Of a stretch of 64,000 nt of DNA, positions 51,401-62,200 are shown one piece after another. Positions within the stretch are counted from its first letter, which is position 1, and the number at the start of each line of letters is the position of its first letter. A model generated the notes under the pieces. That model was not told the origin of the DNA, made no database searches, and was given only the letters and a program-made list of their open reading frames with translations. A program made the position numbers and the translations under genes. The stretch is from Neelides folsomi (taxonomy: Eukaryota; Arthropoda; Collembola; Neelipleona; Neelidae): the NCBI GenBank assembly GCA_034687125.1, contig JAQGBZ010000133.1, positions 94,607 through 158,606 on the forward strand, written 5' to 3'.

Positions 51401-52034
51401 TAATGAATTCGTAGCTATTGAAAAACTCATTGATTTTCGAAATTCAAATGATTTATCAGTAAGAATATTTTATATTACACAAACGGTTGGACTAAAGCAA
51501 CTGACGACCGATTTTCGAAGTAAGGTGATTCAAACTTGGTCGGATGACGGTTTAGCTCACTATTTAACTTAAGTTAAGTATGATTAGGTTAAGTTAGTTT
51601 AGGTTAGGTTTAATAACCTATTCTTACTTCGAACATCGGTCGTCAGCTGCTTTAGTCCAGCCTACACAAACAATATTATTTTATATTTTATACTTTTGAA
51701 TAATTTGATTCAAAAAAACAAAAACTATATTTTTTAAAAAAAATTATGATTTTTCTTGAAAATATTTCAATAGCCGAGAAGTATTGCAGTTTCAACATAC
51801 GCACTCTGCAGTTTTGCAAGTTTGGCTTCCATTGGAATGCAACTTGGGGGAATCGGAGCTTTAGCTCCAGAAAGGCGAGCTCATTTGGCACAGTCGATCG
51901 TTAGGGCTTTGGTGGCTGGGACGATGACAGGACTTTTGAACGCCTGCATTGCCGGGACGCTGTTATCGGAAATCGGATATAAAGAATGGATGGAATTCAG
52001 GAAGAGGAATAACACCGATACATTGTATAAATAA
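48470..52034 (+). CDS. concentrative nucleoside transporter-type protein (SLC28/CNT family), 610 aa
   Basis: Ten exons join in phase to 1833 nt: 48470-48520, 48720-49376, 49521-49634, 49761-49859, 50332-50394, 50546-50639, 50759-50924, 51059-51227, 51300-51458, 51774-52034. CNT signatures are present: [90 protein letters not shown] and RALVAG. The N-terminus is acidic and cytosolic, followed by about 10-13 membrane segments. CNTs import nucleosides with Na+ or H+. The HP1 motif, GQTEAPL in human CNTs, reads GQTVAPL. The Asn of the CGFAN/CGFSN motif is Ser (CSFAS). Both positions contact substrate in the Vibrio CNT structure, so specificity is probably altered. AATAAA lies at 52104-52109. Confidence 0.93.
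49879..50255. mobile_element. solo-LTR-like insertion in a CNT intron
   Basis: This 377-bp segment makes its intron three to five times longer than its neighbours, and its base composition is much richer in G and C. It starts TGAAG and ends CTTCA (inverted terminal bases). It contains a TATTTAAG box at 50019-50026 and a poly(A) signal AATAAA at 50153-50158, in the order expected of an LTR. No clear target-site duplication flanks these ends, so the exact borders are uncertain. Confidence 0.45.
51485..51662. mobile_element. MITE with 40-bp terminal inverted repeats and 9-bp target duplication
   Basis: The left end starts GGTTGGACTAAAGCAACTGA. The right end is its reverse complement, with four differences over 40 bp (GGCTGGACTAAAGCAGCTGA). 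TACACAAAC occurs exactly at 51476-51484 and 51663-51671, flanking the element. A 9-bp duplication is typical of Mutator-like (MULE) transposition. The 178-bp element has no coding capacity and sits inside CNT intron 9. Its interior includes TTAGGTTAGG, the arthropod telomere word. Confidence 0.85.
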
Positions 52035-52309
52035 AATCAATTTAATTATATTATGAAAAATAACAATTGCAAAATTCTAATTAATTTTTTTAATGCCTAA
52101 GTAAATAAATTATCGTGTATACTTTATAGAGGGGGAAGAAATTTCACTATGGATTATATTCAATATATAATAAATTAAACATTTCAAATTTTCTAATGCT
52201 ATCAAAATATCAAAAAATTCAACATTTAGAATTAATCTCTGTAGTGTTTCTCTGATTATTCATGAAGATTTATTGGTTTAAAAATTTGTTTATTTTTGGC
52301 AGATTTTAA

Positions 52310-53093
52310 TTTTTACAAAATATTTTGAAAGTTGCCAGGCAAGATTCATAGGCAATATTGCCTGAAGTAACTTCCTTGGGCATGAATAAAAGCTTAGTTT
52401 GGTCATGTTATGCTCATATTAATTGTGTATTCATTCATACTTATTTAATTCCAAAGGACAGTAATGCTCCTGATGAATGGCGGGTTTTCTTTATGGATAA
52501 TGCGTAATATGATGTATTTATACGATTATTGACGTAGGAAGCGACGAAAGTGAGGATGAAGTTGCTATTGAGTATGAGGATAGTGGTGAAGAGGAGTTTC
52601 TTCATTATTCAAATAATGATGGTGATAAAGAAAACTAAGCTTTTAACCATTTAATATTTAAATTGTGATATATTCAGCCAATATTCTTTGTAATTAGTTT
52701 AAAAACTTGCAAAAACATTAAGAATGCAGTTTTAATAAAATAAAAATGTTATTTTATATATTTGGGCAAATTGAGACATTTACATTTAGCAAATTGCTAA
52801 ATCATGTTATGATTTTTAAAAGTTTCCCGTAGAAGTACATTTTATTTCTAAACTGGGGAATATACATTGTACAATTCTAAAAAAAATACCTTCTTCATAA
52901 ATCTCCAATCCATGTAAAATACCCAATTGTATGTTATAGGCTTCTATGTAATTTCTTAACTGTATTTCTCTTTGCCTTGTCAATGTTGTAGTTGAAGCTG
53001 TAAAATCATAATCAGAGATGTCCCTTCCCAGGCAATATTGCCCATGAATCTTGCCATGCCACTTTCAAAATAATTTGTAAAAATAAAATAAAA
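52310..53093. mobile_element. degenerate inverted-repeat DNA element
   Basis: 52310-52364 and 53029-53093 are inverted copies containing ATTTTGAAAG, GGCAAGATTCAT and the palindrome AGGCAATATTGCC. Weaker pairing (TGTTTCTCT near 52240 and its complement near 53125) suggests a larger original element. Between the arms, 52537-52638 is an open stretch of acidic residues (SDESEDEVAIEYEDSGEEE) ending in a stop. That is reminiscent of the acidic leader of piggyBac-like transposases, but too short to assign. No target duplication was recognised. Confidence 0.6.
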
Positions 53094-53556
53094 CTTAATT
53101 TTAAGTAAAGATATGCAGATAAATAACTAGAGAAACACCGAAACATTCAAAAGTATGATATTTTAATTGTTTAATATCATTACAAAGATACCATTTTGAA
53201 TAAAATTACATTTCCTCTTATTGTTCTTTCATTTACGTTTTTCTTTGTATATTTTACTTTGAAATTTGATTTAAAATACATGATGACTTATATCAAGTTC
53301 ACAAATTTATATATTTATATTATAATATTGGGATATTTGCTTGTTATTATACAATATTAAAGATTTATTCTCGTAAACAGCTCATTTGGTATATATTCAA
53401 TCTGACAACCAAATTAGATTTTGTAATTTAAAGTAATTAACGATTTATAAAATTTTATATATAGGTCTTGTAGATTAAAATTAAAATTAAAATATTTTAT
53501 TTGTAGAAATATATTTTAATTCTAATGAATTGAAAAGTCAAACTATTGGGGAAAAA

Positions 53557-54078
53557 ATGGCAAGAACGTTTATCTTTTGCTCGATTTGCGGTTATTTGAA
53601 TATTTTATTATTATCATTTCAAGTTCTAACCGATCGGATGAATCCGATGCATCGATATTATTTACCGATCCTCGAATACTTTTTCGGGATATCAAACATA
53701 TTTGTTAGATTTTTACTTCATTTGTTTGCAATGGCCATCGGGATTACGTTTCTTTCATTAATACTTGGACATTTACAGGACCTTATTGTGCTTTAATCGC
53801 CATCAACCTCCGTCTTGCTTTTATTGACTTCAGTTTGATGGATCTCGCGGACTCTGTTGTTAAAGCTGCGTATCTCAAAGTTCAGAGATTCTTTAATGAA
53901 ATGAAGTAAACTTTTTTAAATGAATTTATGAATTTACGAATGTTTCAGATGTCTCTTTCGACCAATTCCTTATCATTCGTTCCTTTTAATGACTTCTGTA
54001 AGCTCCTTGAATGGCTTCAAGAAAGAGGATTATAAACGTGATAAGAAAAGGTTTGGAAAAGTTAGAGTCCCCAATTGA
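53557..54078 (+). CDS. small multi-helix membrane protein, incomplete or disrupted model
   Basis: An ATG at 53557 opens a hydrophobic frame (MARTFIFCSICGYLNILLLS) with three likely membrane helices, reaching a good acceptor TTTACAG at 53778. The following frame (GPYCALIAINLRLAFIDFSL...) is open to 53905. It is joined by GT-AG (53906-53948) to a last exon 53949-54078 with CLFRPIPYHSFLLM and a basic tail. The first two segments are in different frames. Either an intron with an unclear donor lies between them or the gene carries a frame disruption. The pattern is reminiscent of chemoreceptor exons, but I cannot assign a family. Confidence 0.4.
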
Positions 54079-54328
54079 AGGTCACCTATTGCTCCTTCTT
54101 AATTTCATGAAATGAAATATTTATGGTAGTAAAGATACATATGTACCAAACAGAATATTTCTAAATAAATACTACAAATAGAATAGTATTTATGAAAGTA
54201 TAATTTTGAAATGTTTCTTCAAAAAATATCCAACCTAAGCTTGTTGGGCTGACTCGAGTTGTGAGTATTGACACGGGGAATACACATATTTAATTTCCTC
54301 GACCTTTTTATTATCTTGACTATTCAAA

Positions 54329-55283
54329 ATGACGACATTAGAATATTTTAATTTGAATGATTTTGATTATCAAATAAATCGAATCATCAGATATTGTACA
54401 ACTTGGCTCAAATGGTCAGTCTCAAACAAGTGGTCATTCAGTCCGGTAAACAAGAAACAACCGAGAAAAAGAACGGACAAGAAAAAGAAGATGATGCAAG
54501 GAGAGGAATTGTTCCGGGTGTTTGGAGGCCGACTAAAAAGAGAACCTCGAGATGCGGTTCTCTACTTCACGCCGAGTTTCGGGTCTTATAGGTACGATTA
54601 CTTTTTGAACTATTTTTTATAAAAATATTATCATGGTAATTTTATATATAACCTAAATATGTATATTCTCTATGCTAATTATAACATGGTATTATAATAA
54701 ATATTATTAAATATTACAAATATGTAGATAATTCATATTAATATCTAATAAACCATAAATATTATGTCAATCCAATTTTTAGAATAAGTATATTTTCTTA
54801 TTTTTAATCAACAGTGAGGCTGTCAACTTGAATATGAATATGATAAATTCGAGGCTTCTTTTGCCAACACACGGGAGGCCTCACCACAAAGAAATTCCAT
54901 TCCTGCTGTTTCGTGGCTTTAGAAGCGATCTTCCGAATGATACTAGGAATGTATTGGAGGTGAGTTAAATATAACTTTTTTCCATTATTATATATTTTAA
55001 TAAAATTACCTCATACCTATTCAAAATATTTTATGCATTGGATGAACTTAGGGATTCATTTCATTGGATGTACAATCTATTCAATTAATTTGTTTTAAAG
55101 GCAGTGGCGTTTGAAGAGATACGGTCAGTCTGGGACTTGGGTGACATAACTTTGGACCTCATCTACTTCCCGCAAGAAGTCACGTATGAGAGTCTCTATG
55201 TGACCCAATCTCACCATTCAACTGATCCAAATATCGTGAAAAGCTATTACATAGACATTTGGACTCCACATACCTTTGTCTGA
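54329..55283 (+). CDS. unrecognised three-exon gene, 196 aa
   Basis: Exons 54329-54591, 54815-54959 and 55101-55283 join in phase to 591 nt through TATAG|GTACGA, GAG|GTGAGT and matching AG acceptors. The first 60 residues are basic (KKQPRKRTDKKKKM). The rest looks like a folded, strand-rich domain (ELFRVFGGRLKREPRDAVLY, LLFRGFRSDLPNDTRNVLE, ITLDLIYFPQEVTYESLYV) ending IDIWTPHTFV. Good splice sites and base composition support a real gene. There is no signal peptide or membrane helix, and I recognise no family. An overlapping frame through the first exon (54394-54591) also lacks stops, but ends in TAG at the donor. Confidence 0.55.
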
Positions 55284-55482
55284 ATGTGAGTGAGTTATAG
55301 CCATATTGAAACACCACAACTTGTTCTATACATATAATTATTATTTGCTCAATGTTTAATATTTACTCAATATATTCAACTATCCATTCTGTCAATGTAT
55401 ATAATCAAATGTTCATAAAACATTCAGTGAAAAATTAAAAATAAATCCATTAGATTGAGAAATTAAAAATTGGAAAACTCAC

Positions 55483-55613
55483 TTGCTCATATCTGATTGC
55501 ATATTTATCAAGTGCCGTGTCGGAGTTGAGCGGACGTCCTTCTTTGGCCCAAGATAATGTCACATTAGGGGCACCTTTCCCTATGCCTGGCGATAGGTCA
55601 ATGTCCGGTTTAT
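55483..55613 (-). CDS. isolated FN3-like coding exon on the minus strand
   Basis: Read on the minus strand, TTTCAACAG precedes and CAA|GTGAGT follows a 131-nt frame entering in phase 1 and leaving in phase 0. It encodes KPDIDLSPGIGKGAPNVTLS, then WAKEGRPLNSDTALDKYAIR and YEQ. The VTLSW...YAIRYEQ spacing fits strands B to C of a fibronectin type III domain, as in cell-adhesion receptors. No partner exon was found nearby on this strand. It is either part of a large gene with long introns or a stranded exon. Confidence 0.55.
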
Positions 55614-56497
55614 CTGTTGAAAACGAGGAATTTTAAAAGGACCCTATTAAACTTTCATTAGAAATTGGGCTAACTATTTAAAAGTTTGATAAATTCATAT
55701 TAATTAATTAATTAATTTTCTTAGCAATTGTAAATAGTCATTTTGAAAAATATTTTTACAAAATAAATTCTAAAAATCAAAATGTCAATTTTTAATTTTT
55801 ATTGATTAATATATGGTTATAAATGAATACAAAGATCATCTTTATAGTAAATGGATTTTTTAAGATGTAGAAAATATGAATAATGAATGAATGTGATAAA
55901 CGTAACATGTACAAATAATGCATAATGTATTATATAGAACATTACATAAATTATTGAGAATCGCAAAGATGAGTAGAATTTGATGCCATTTAGATAATCC
56001 CAATCAGTTCAAGAATGTTAAAGATCATCTATACAAACATACATGAACATTATTTATAAAATTTAAAATCTATAAATCAAATTCATATTTGTAAAGATAA
56101 TTCATTGTACATTTTTATTTTAGGGAATAATAAATCAATACTTGTATAAATTTGAAAAAAAAAAGAAAATATATACTATCAAGTGTTAAAGGCTATCAGG
56201 TGAGTCCCTCTTGACAGCCCTATCGTTATTGTGTTGTAATTTAATCGTATCCTAAACCCCAAAACAAATTCAATATAACAACTTCAGATATAGCTATAGT
56301 AAGTAAATTAAATAGTAAAGGTCTTGTAATAAAACTTATGATATACCTTACAATATGATATTTGAATCAGATCCATCGAAATAGTAAACATTTAAAAATT
56401 ATAATTAATTTTGTTAAAATATCAAATTATATCTAGTGTAAGCCTCAATTTTTTTTAAATAAAAGCCCCCTAAAAACCCCACCCGCAAGTGCTTAAT
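55614..56497. other. AT-rich DNA without a supportable gene
   Basis: About 880 bases, AT-rich, with no open frame of note on either strand. If the FN3-like minus-strand exon belongs to a long gene, this would be one of its introns. Confidence 0.45.
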
Positions 56498-56654
56498 GCC
56501 GGTGTCGTAGGTAAAAGTGTGCCCGGTTAAAAGTGAGCCCTTGTAATGTTAAAGGATACAAATGACAACTTCTTCCCTCTAACCTAATTTAACCTAACAG
56601 AAAACAAGATAATCCACACTTTTAACAGGGCACATTTTTACCTACGACACCGGC
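56498..56654. mobile_element. 157-bp MITE with 38-bp terminal inverted repeats
   Basis: Left end GCCGGTGTCGTAGGTAAAAG and right end its reverse complement, with two or three differences over 38 bp. The central 80 bp is non-coding and includes AACCTAA words. I could not identify a target duplication, so the superfamily is open. Confidence 0.8.
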
Positions 56655-57198
56655 CCTGTTTGGAATATGTATGTATTTATACAAATTGCATTGCATATTG
56701 CATTGCATGAAATTTATTCCTTTGTTTTGAACTTTATGAATATTTTAAAATAAAAAATACTAGCATATTGTTAGTTAATATAATTCAATTATTGATTAAG
56801 AATTACCAATAAGAGTAAATAATCAAATGTTCATATAAACAAGTTTGTAAATTAAATTATTTAACACTTGTCAATTAAATTAAATAAGAAAAAATTGTAA
56901 GAAAATAGCTTTAGTTTATTTATTTTATTTAATTAATTGAATGTTAATTTTTTATTTAATTATATCTTTCAGTTTCAACATATTTTCATGTATTCTGTAT
57001 GTCACATATTTAAAATAAAACCATGGATAGTTTCAGATCTAATGTTCTTTTTTTTCATCATTAAAGATTATAATTTTGTGCAATTAAGTTTTTGTATCCC
57101 AAATTTATACTAATGTAAATTAATAATTACATTACAATATGAATATTAAACATTTGGATCAGGAATTATTATGAAATTTAATAGATTTATTATTTTCA

Positions 57199-57220
57199 GG
57201 TTAGGTTGGGTTAGGTTAGG
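57199..57220 (+). repeat. interstitial TTAGG-like telomere motif
   Basis: Four tandem GGTTA/GGTTG units (GGTTAGG twice around GGTTGGG). TTAGG is the usual arthropod telomere repeat. A shorter example lies inside the MITE at 51485-51662. Confidence 0.6.
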
Positions 57221-57256
57221 TATAGAAGAAATTCCCCTAGTTAAGCTAATATCATA

Positions 57257-57580
57257 GTGACCGGTCACTGTCACTAACCGGTCACTAGACGACTGACTGA
57301 TTATACCGGTCTCTAACATGCATTGTTTTATTTTAATGACAAACTTAACACTGCTTCTATATACCATACCATTTTTTGTGCTGAGTTTTACTCATTCGGC
57401 CCATATTTTCGGCAACTGCCGGCTGCCGTAAAGGCAATCGCCTTCCCATTAGAAGAATACAATTACGGCAACTGCCCAATTTTAGCCAGTTGCACGGCAA
57501 CTGCCGTAAATTTAGGCAATTGCCCAAATTCTAATTTTGACGGCAACTGCCTAATTAGGGCAATTTAGGCAATTGCCGTC
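57257..57580. repeat. cluster of short palindromes (GTGACCGGTCAC and GGCAAYTGCC)
   Basis: GTGACCGGTCAC (57257-57268) is a perfect palindrome followed by a near copy ending at 57286. From 57411 to 57580 the words GGCAACTGCC and GGCAATTGCC, or halves of them, recur at least six times with irregular spacing, in contrast to the AT-rich flanks. The open frame through them (57323-57565) reflects this composition and is probably not coding. Confidence 0.7.
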
Positions 57581-57667
57581 AAATTTAAATTATTTTAATT
57601 TTAATGAATCTAATCGAAATTTAATATTTTTAATTGACATAATTTCAAAATTTTACTTTAATAAATA

Positions 57668-58525
57668 GAGAGCGGACTTCTATGCAATAGCATGTTTTTT
57701 ATTTGTGAGGGATATCCACTCAAACTTTGGAAGTGAACTGATCCATAAAAATAAGGAATCTTAGGAGATTTTTGGCATGTCGAGCATATTTTCGGGTTTT
57801 ACCGCATATCGCCGACGTTCGTGCATATTTTGGCCATTTTTTTTTAAAATCAATTATTTAGCACAAATTATTAGAAATTTAAACCAATATATTAAAAATT
57901 TAATAAAATATTTATTTAATCTAATAATTAGTGGTAATAATGCTGTAGATATTCACTAGAATGGTATGTTATTTGTAAATTGCAATATTAAATTCAAATT
58001 TTATCTACCCATGTTCTACATAGTGCATAGTACTACATTGTTCTATTTTTTAGAAAGTGTACGAACTATATGATATGTATATCACTTAAATTAAGTTATT
58101 CGCTGAAATCTTAATTCGGATCTTTTTTAAATGACTTTTTAAGTAAAAAGATGTTTATTACATGAATTCATTTGAAGCAATTTGTCGATTGTTTAAAAAT
58201 ATCGCTATTTTTCCTATTGGCTGAAAAAGCTACATTGTTTAGTTAACTTAGCATTAATAATGCCACCCGATAAAATTGGAACTTTTATTAATTACATAAT
58301 TGTAAACGTAGGTTTAAAGAATTTATTACATATATTGTAAAAAAGATGAATTATCATTTTTTGTTGTTTATTTTAATATAAAATTTAGAATCTGAATAAA
58401 AAATTTATAGTAAAGGGTATACAATTTTGCATTTTTGCATATGCAATATCGACATACTTCGCCGTTTTTTCCCTGCATATTGCATATATATAATCAAATT
58501 TGATAGGGCATATAAGTCCGCTCTC
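57668..58525. mobile_element. 858-bp non-autonomous DNA transposon with TA flanks
   Basis: The ends GAGAGCGGACTTCTATGC and (reverse complement) GAGAGCGGACTTATATGC differ at one of 18 positions, and TA borders both sides. A TA target suggests a Tc1/mariner-like mechanism, though other TA-targeting families exist. The interior is AT-rich with many GCATAT words and no transposase frame. Confidence 0.65.
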
Positions 58526-59209
58526 TAGTTATTATTCTTATTATCATTGCCGCATACTTCCGTATGATTCCGTATGCTTCCTGTAAACATGAGAGCATAA
58601 AGGCTTTGCTTCGTAGCATCATGAGAGTATGAGATCATGATAGCATATGAATAATATAATTAAAGCTACCTATATATAAAATATGAAATGATATATGACC
58701 TACTTTATTGAATATATTTCATTCAGTATTCATTATTTCATATTTTAATTTTTAACCGTGACCATTAAATGTCTATTTTAAGATTTATAGCTAATTTCTA
58801 TCAATAATTTTAGATAAAGGCTAAAATTTTGAGCAACCACTTAGCAAATATAATTATCCTTATGTGCATCATAACAAAATTCATATAAGGAAATATTGAT
58901 TTAAGAATTATTACTTAGAAATTAATAATAATTCCTTCATTGTGACGGCTTTAGCAAAAAAATAAATTTATTTTCCCCATAACACAATTCTGTTTTCCTT
59001 CTCAAATAAGGACATTTAAATTATTAAAAAAATTGGAAATGTACCAATGTTTCGCGCATTTTAATTACATCGTTAAAGTTAGAGAGAATAAATTGGAGGA
59101 AAAAAATTTTCAATTCCCAAATAAAAATTAACAAAATACTATTACAAAATATTTGATTCTTTAATTGGAATTTAATGATTTTTGTACTGCACGTGTGAAA
59201 CACATAAAC
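58526..59209. other. AT-rich DNA upstream of the receptor kinase
   Basis: A short patch at 58545-58660 repeats CCGTATG/ATGAGAG words. The rest is AT-rich. The receptor kinase promoter must lie near its right edge; no convincing TATA box was seen. Confidence 0.45.
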
Positions 59210-62200
59210 ATGTCAGTTTTATTTTATTTACTTTTTTTTGAATTTGCCGCTCGTAGAATAATTGGAATTGAAGAAAAATGTTTATTTCAAAATGCCACAA
59301 CATTCAGATCAAAATGCGGCTGGGAAAAGATCAATTTAGTTGAATGTCAAAATCTCAGCTGTTGCTATGACGATAATGAAAATCCTTCTTGTTTCTATGA
59401 AAACTTTCAATTTGAAGAAAATCCAATCAGATCCACAAATCAAATAAATAAAAGTGAATATAAAATGTGTGATTTTCAAAAACCGCTTATAAATCGAACC
59501 AAATGCGGCTCAAGTGGAAGAACTCAAAATGAATGCGAAAACGACAATTGCTGCTTTGACAACAGCTACACAAATGCACACAATTGTTTCAAGAATTCTC
59601 TAAGAAATGAAATTTGCGAAGATTGCAAATTGCTTCGGACCGTAAATGGTAATTGCTACTTTGGAAATCCTTCCTTGGTCAGACAGGATTGTGGATGGCC
59701 AGGAATTTCAAAAACCTCATGTGAAAACCGAGGTTGTTGCTATGACGATCATTATAAGAACAGGAGATTTTGTTTTAAAACAAATATAGAACATAAATTG
59801 GAAGATCCGTTCATTTTGCCTTTTGTTGGAATTCCTTTTAATAAACAGATCATTGAATATCCCCAAAACAGAAGATTCATTTATTATTCTTCCGAGGATG
59901 ACAATAAAAATTATTTGGGAATGAAGAATAAACTTGATAAAATTAAATTAATTTTGGAAAATCATGACAATTTGAAAAGTTCTAAAATTTTTGAAAATAT
60001 TTATAATGTCGATCAAAACCCAATTGTGTTGGCAATGAAATTAACGGAATTGAACATTACCAGAGATTTAATTAAGAATGGAATTGGATTAAATAAAATT
60101 GATAAATATAATTTAAATCCCTTCCACTACGCTTCCTATTTTGGATATTCTGACATTTTGGAATTGCTAATGGTAACTCCAAATCAGAATCTAAATTCTG
60201 CGGATTACAAGAAAATGACCCCGCTTCTTCAAAAGGTCACGCTGATATTGTCAAATTAATAATTGACGCAAAAGTCGATTTGAATGCTTTAAATTCAAAC
60301 GATTGGACTTCGCTTCATTTAGCTGTATCTAAAGGTCATTTTGAAATTGTAAAATTGCTAATCACCCACAATGCCAGAATAAACACAGTTGATAAAAATG
60401 GATGGACTTTACTACACGAAGCAAGCTACTATGGCCACGAACAAATTGTATTGTTTCTATTAGATAAAGATTTAAAAACAAATTCAGTTGATCTCAGCAA
60501 AAATTCGCCGCTAAATTCTGCGACATCCCAAGGTAAAAACAAAGTAGTCAAAATATTGCTACAAAACGACGCCATTCTTTCAAAATCCGATATTGAAAAT
60601 GGAATTCCTTTAAGATTGGCATTGAAATCCGGCGAGATTGAAATTTTACAAATATTGAAGGATCAAGGTGCGGATTTTAATATAATTACGAAAAATAATA
60701 AAGAATCCAAATACACCCCATTGCATATTGCCATTTCAAATAAACAAACCGAAGCTGCAGAATTTCTGGTTGAAAACGGTGCAAATGTAAATGCCCGAGA
60801 TTCAACTTTACAAACTCCTTTGCATTTGGCAGCCAAATTGGGAAACGAACAAATTTCAAGTTTGCTAATTGAAAGAGGAGCCAATGTAAACGACATAGAC
60901 AATGAGCAAACAACTCCGTTATTTTTTGCTTCATTGAACGGCTATTTGAAAGTCGTCCAGCTTTTGCTCAATCACAGTGCGGATGTAAACGTTGTTGAGA
61001 CTAAATACCAATATACGGCTCTATACATTGCTGTAAAAAAAAATTTCATCCAAATTGCAAAATTGCTTCTTGATGAAGGAGCGAATATAGAAGCCAAATC
61101 AAATTTATTAAAGACTTCATTGTACACTGCAGTTGAAGAAGGTAATTTTGAAATGGTTCAACTTTTGACCGAAAAGGGGGCCAATTTAAATGCGCAAGAT
61201 GTAGACGATTGGACGCCTTTGTTCAGAGCATCACTTAATGGGAATATAAACATTGCTAGATATCTTTTGGAAAAGAAGGCTGACGTAAATTTGGTGAATC
61301 GCGATTTCAAATCGCCGTTGCAAATATCTTCTCAAAAAGGACATTATCAAATTGTCCTTTTGTTGCTTGAGGCCAATGCCCATGTTAATGCTTACAATAA
61401 CAATCACAGGACTGCTTTGCATCAAGCGGCTCAACAAGGCTATTTAAACATTGTGGAATTGCTGCTTGCCAAAGGCGCCGATATCGATGCAGTCGACAAA
61501 GATGATTGGACAGCTTTGTATTATGCAATAGACGAAGGCCATTCTGAGATAGTCATTTTCTTAATAAAAAAAAAGGCTGCCGTGGATTTGTTAGATAACA
61601 TAAATCGCTCTCCGCTCTATTTATCTTTGGCAGTAAAACAGGCGAATATTGCGAGAGCTATTTTGAAGAGAAATCCAAATGTCAATACTATAAGAAGGGA
61701 CTATAATTTGACTCCTTTGCATCTCGCATCCGGCAATGGCTATCAAGATATTGTGGAAATTCTCCTAAAACTAAATTGTGCCAATATCAATTACGTTGAT
61801 TCTAAACTATGGTCTGCGCTGCACAAAGCAGCAAATGCTGGTCACAAACAAATAGTTCAGATTCTCATATCAAACAATGCAAGCTTAAATGTTATTCAAG
61901 AAGATCATAAAACCGCGTTGTTTCTTGCAGTTTCAAACAAACACCTCGAAGTCGCCGGTTTGTTGTTGAAAGTTCCAGGGATTGAGGTGAACACAAAAAT
62001 AAAAGACTCAAATTTTACTCCTTTGATGGAAGCAGTTTTTAATGAGAATTTGGCAATGGTCAAATTATTATTCGAATATCAAGTTGAAATTAATAATTTT
62101 GATAATAGAAATTTTACTTCTTTATATCACGCAGTAAAAAACGGGAATATTGACATGATTGAATTATTGTTGGAAAAAGAAGCCAAAGTTGATGTTTTTG

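Noticed and set aside
57777-57959. 60-codon frame inside the TA-flanked element
   Set aside because: Low-complexity, no transposase motif.
60663-60934. Minus-strand frames opposite the ankyrin repeats
   Set aside because: They are mirror frames of periodic ankyrin codons without independent support.
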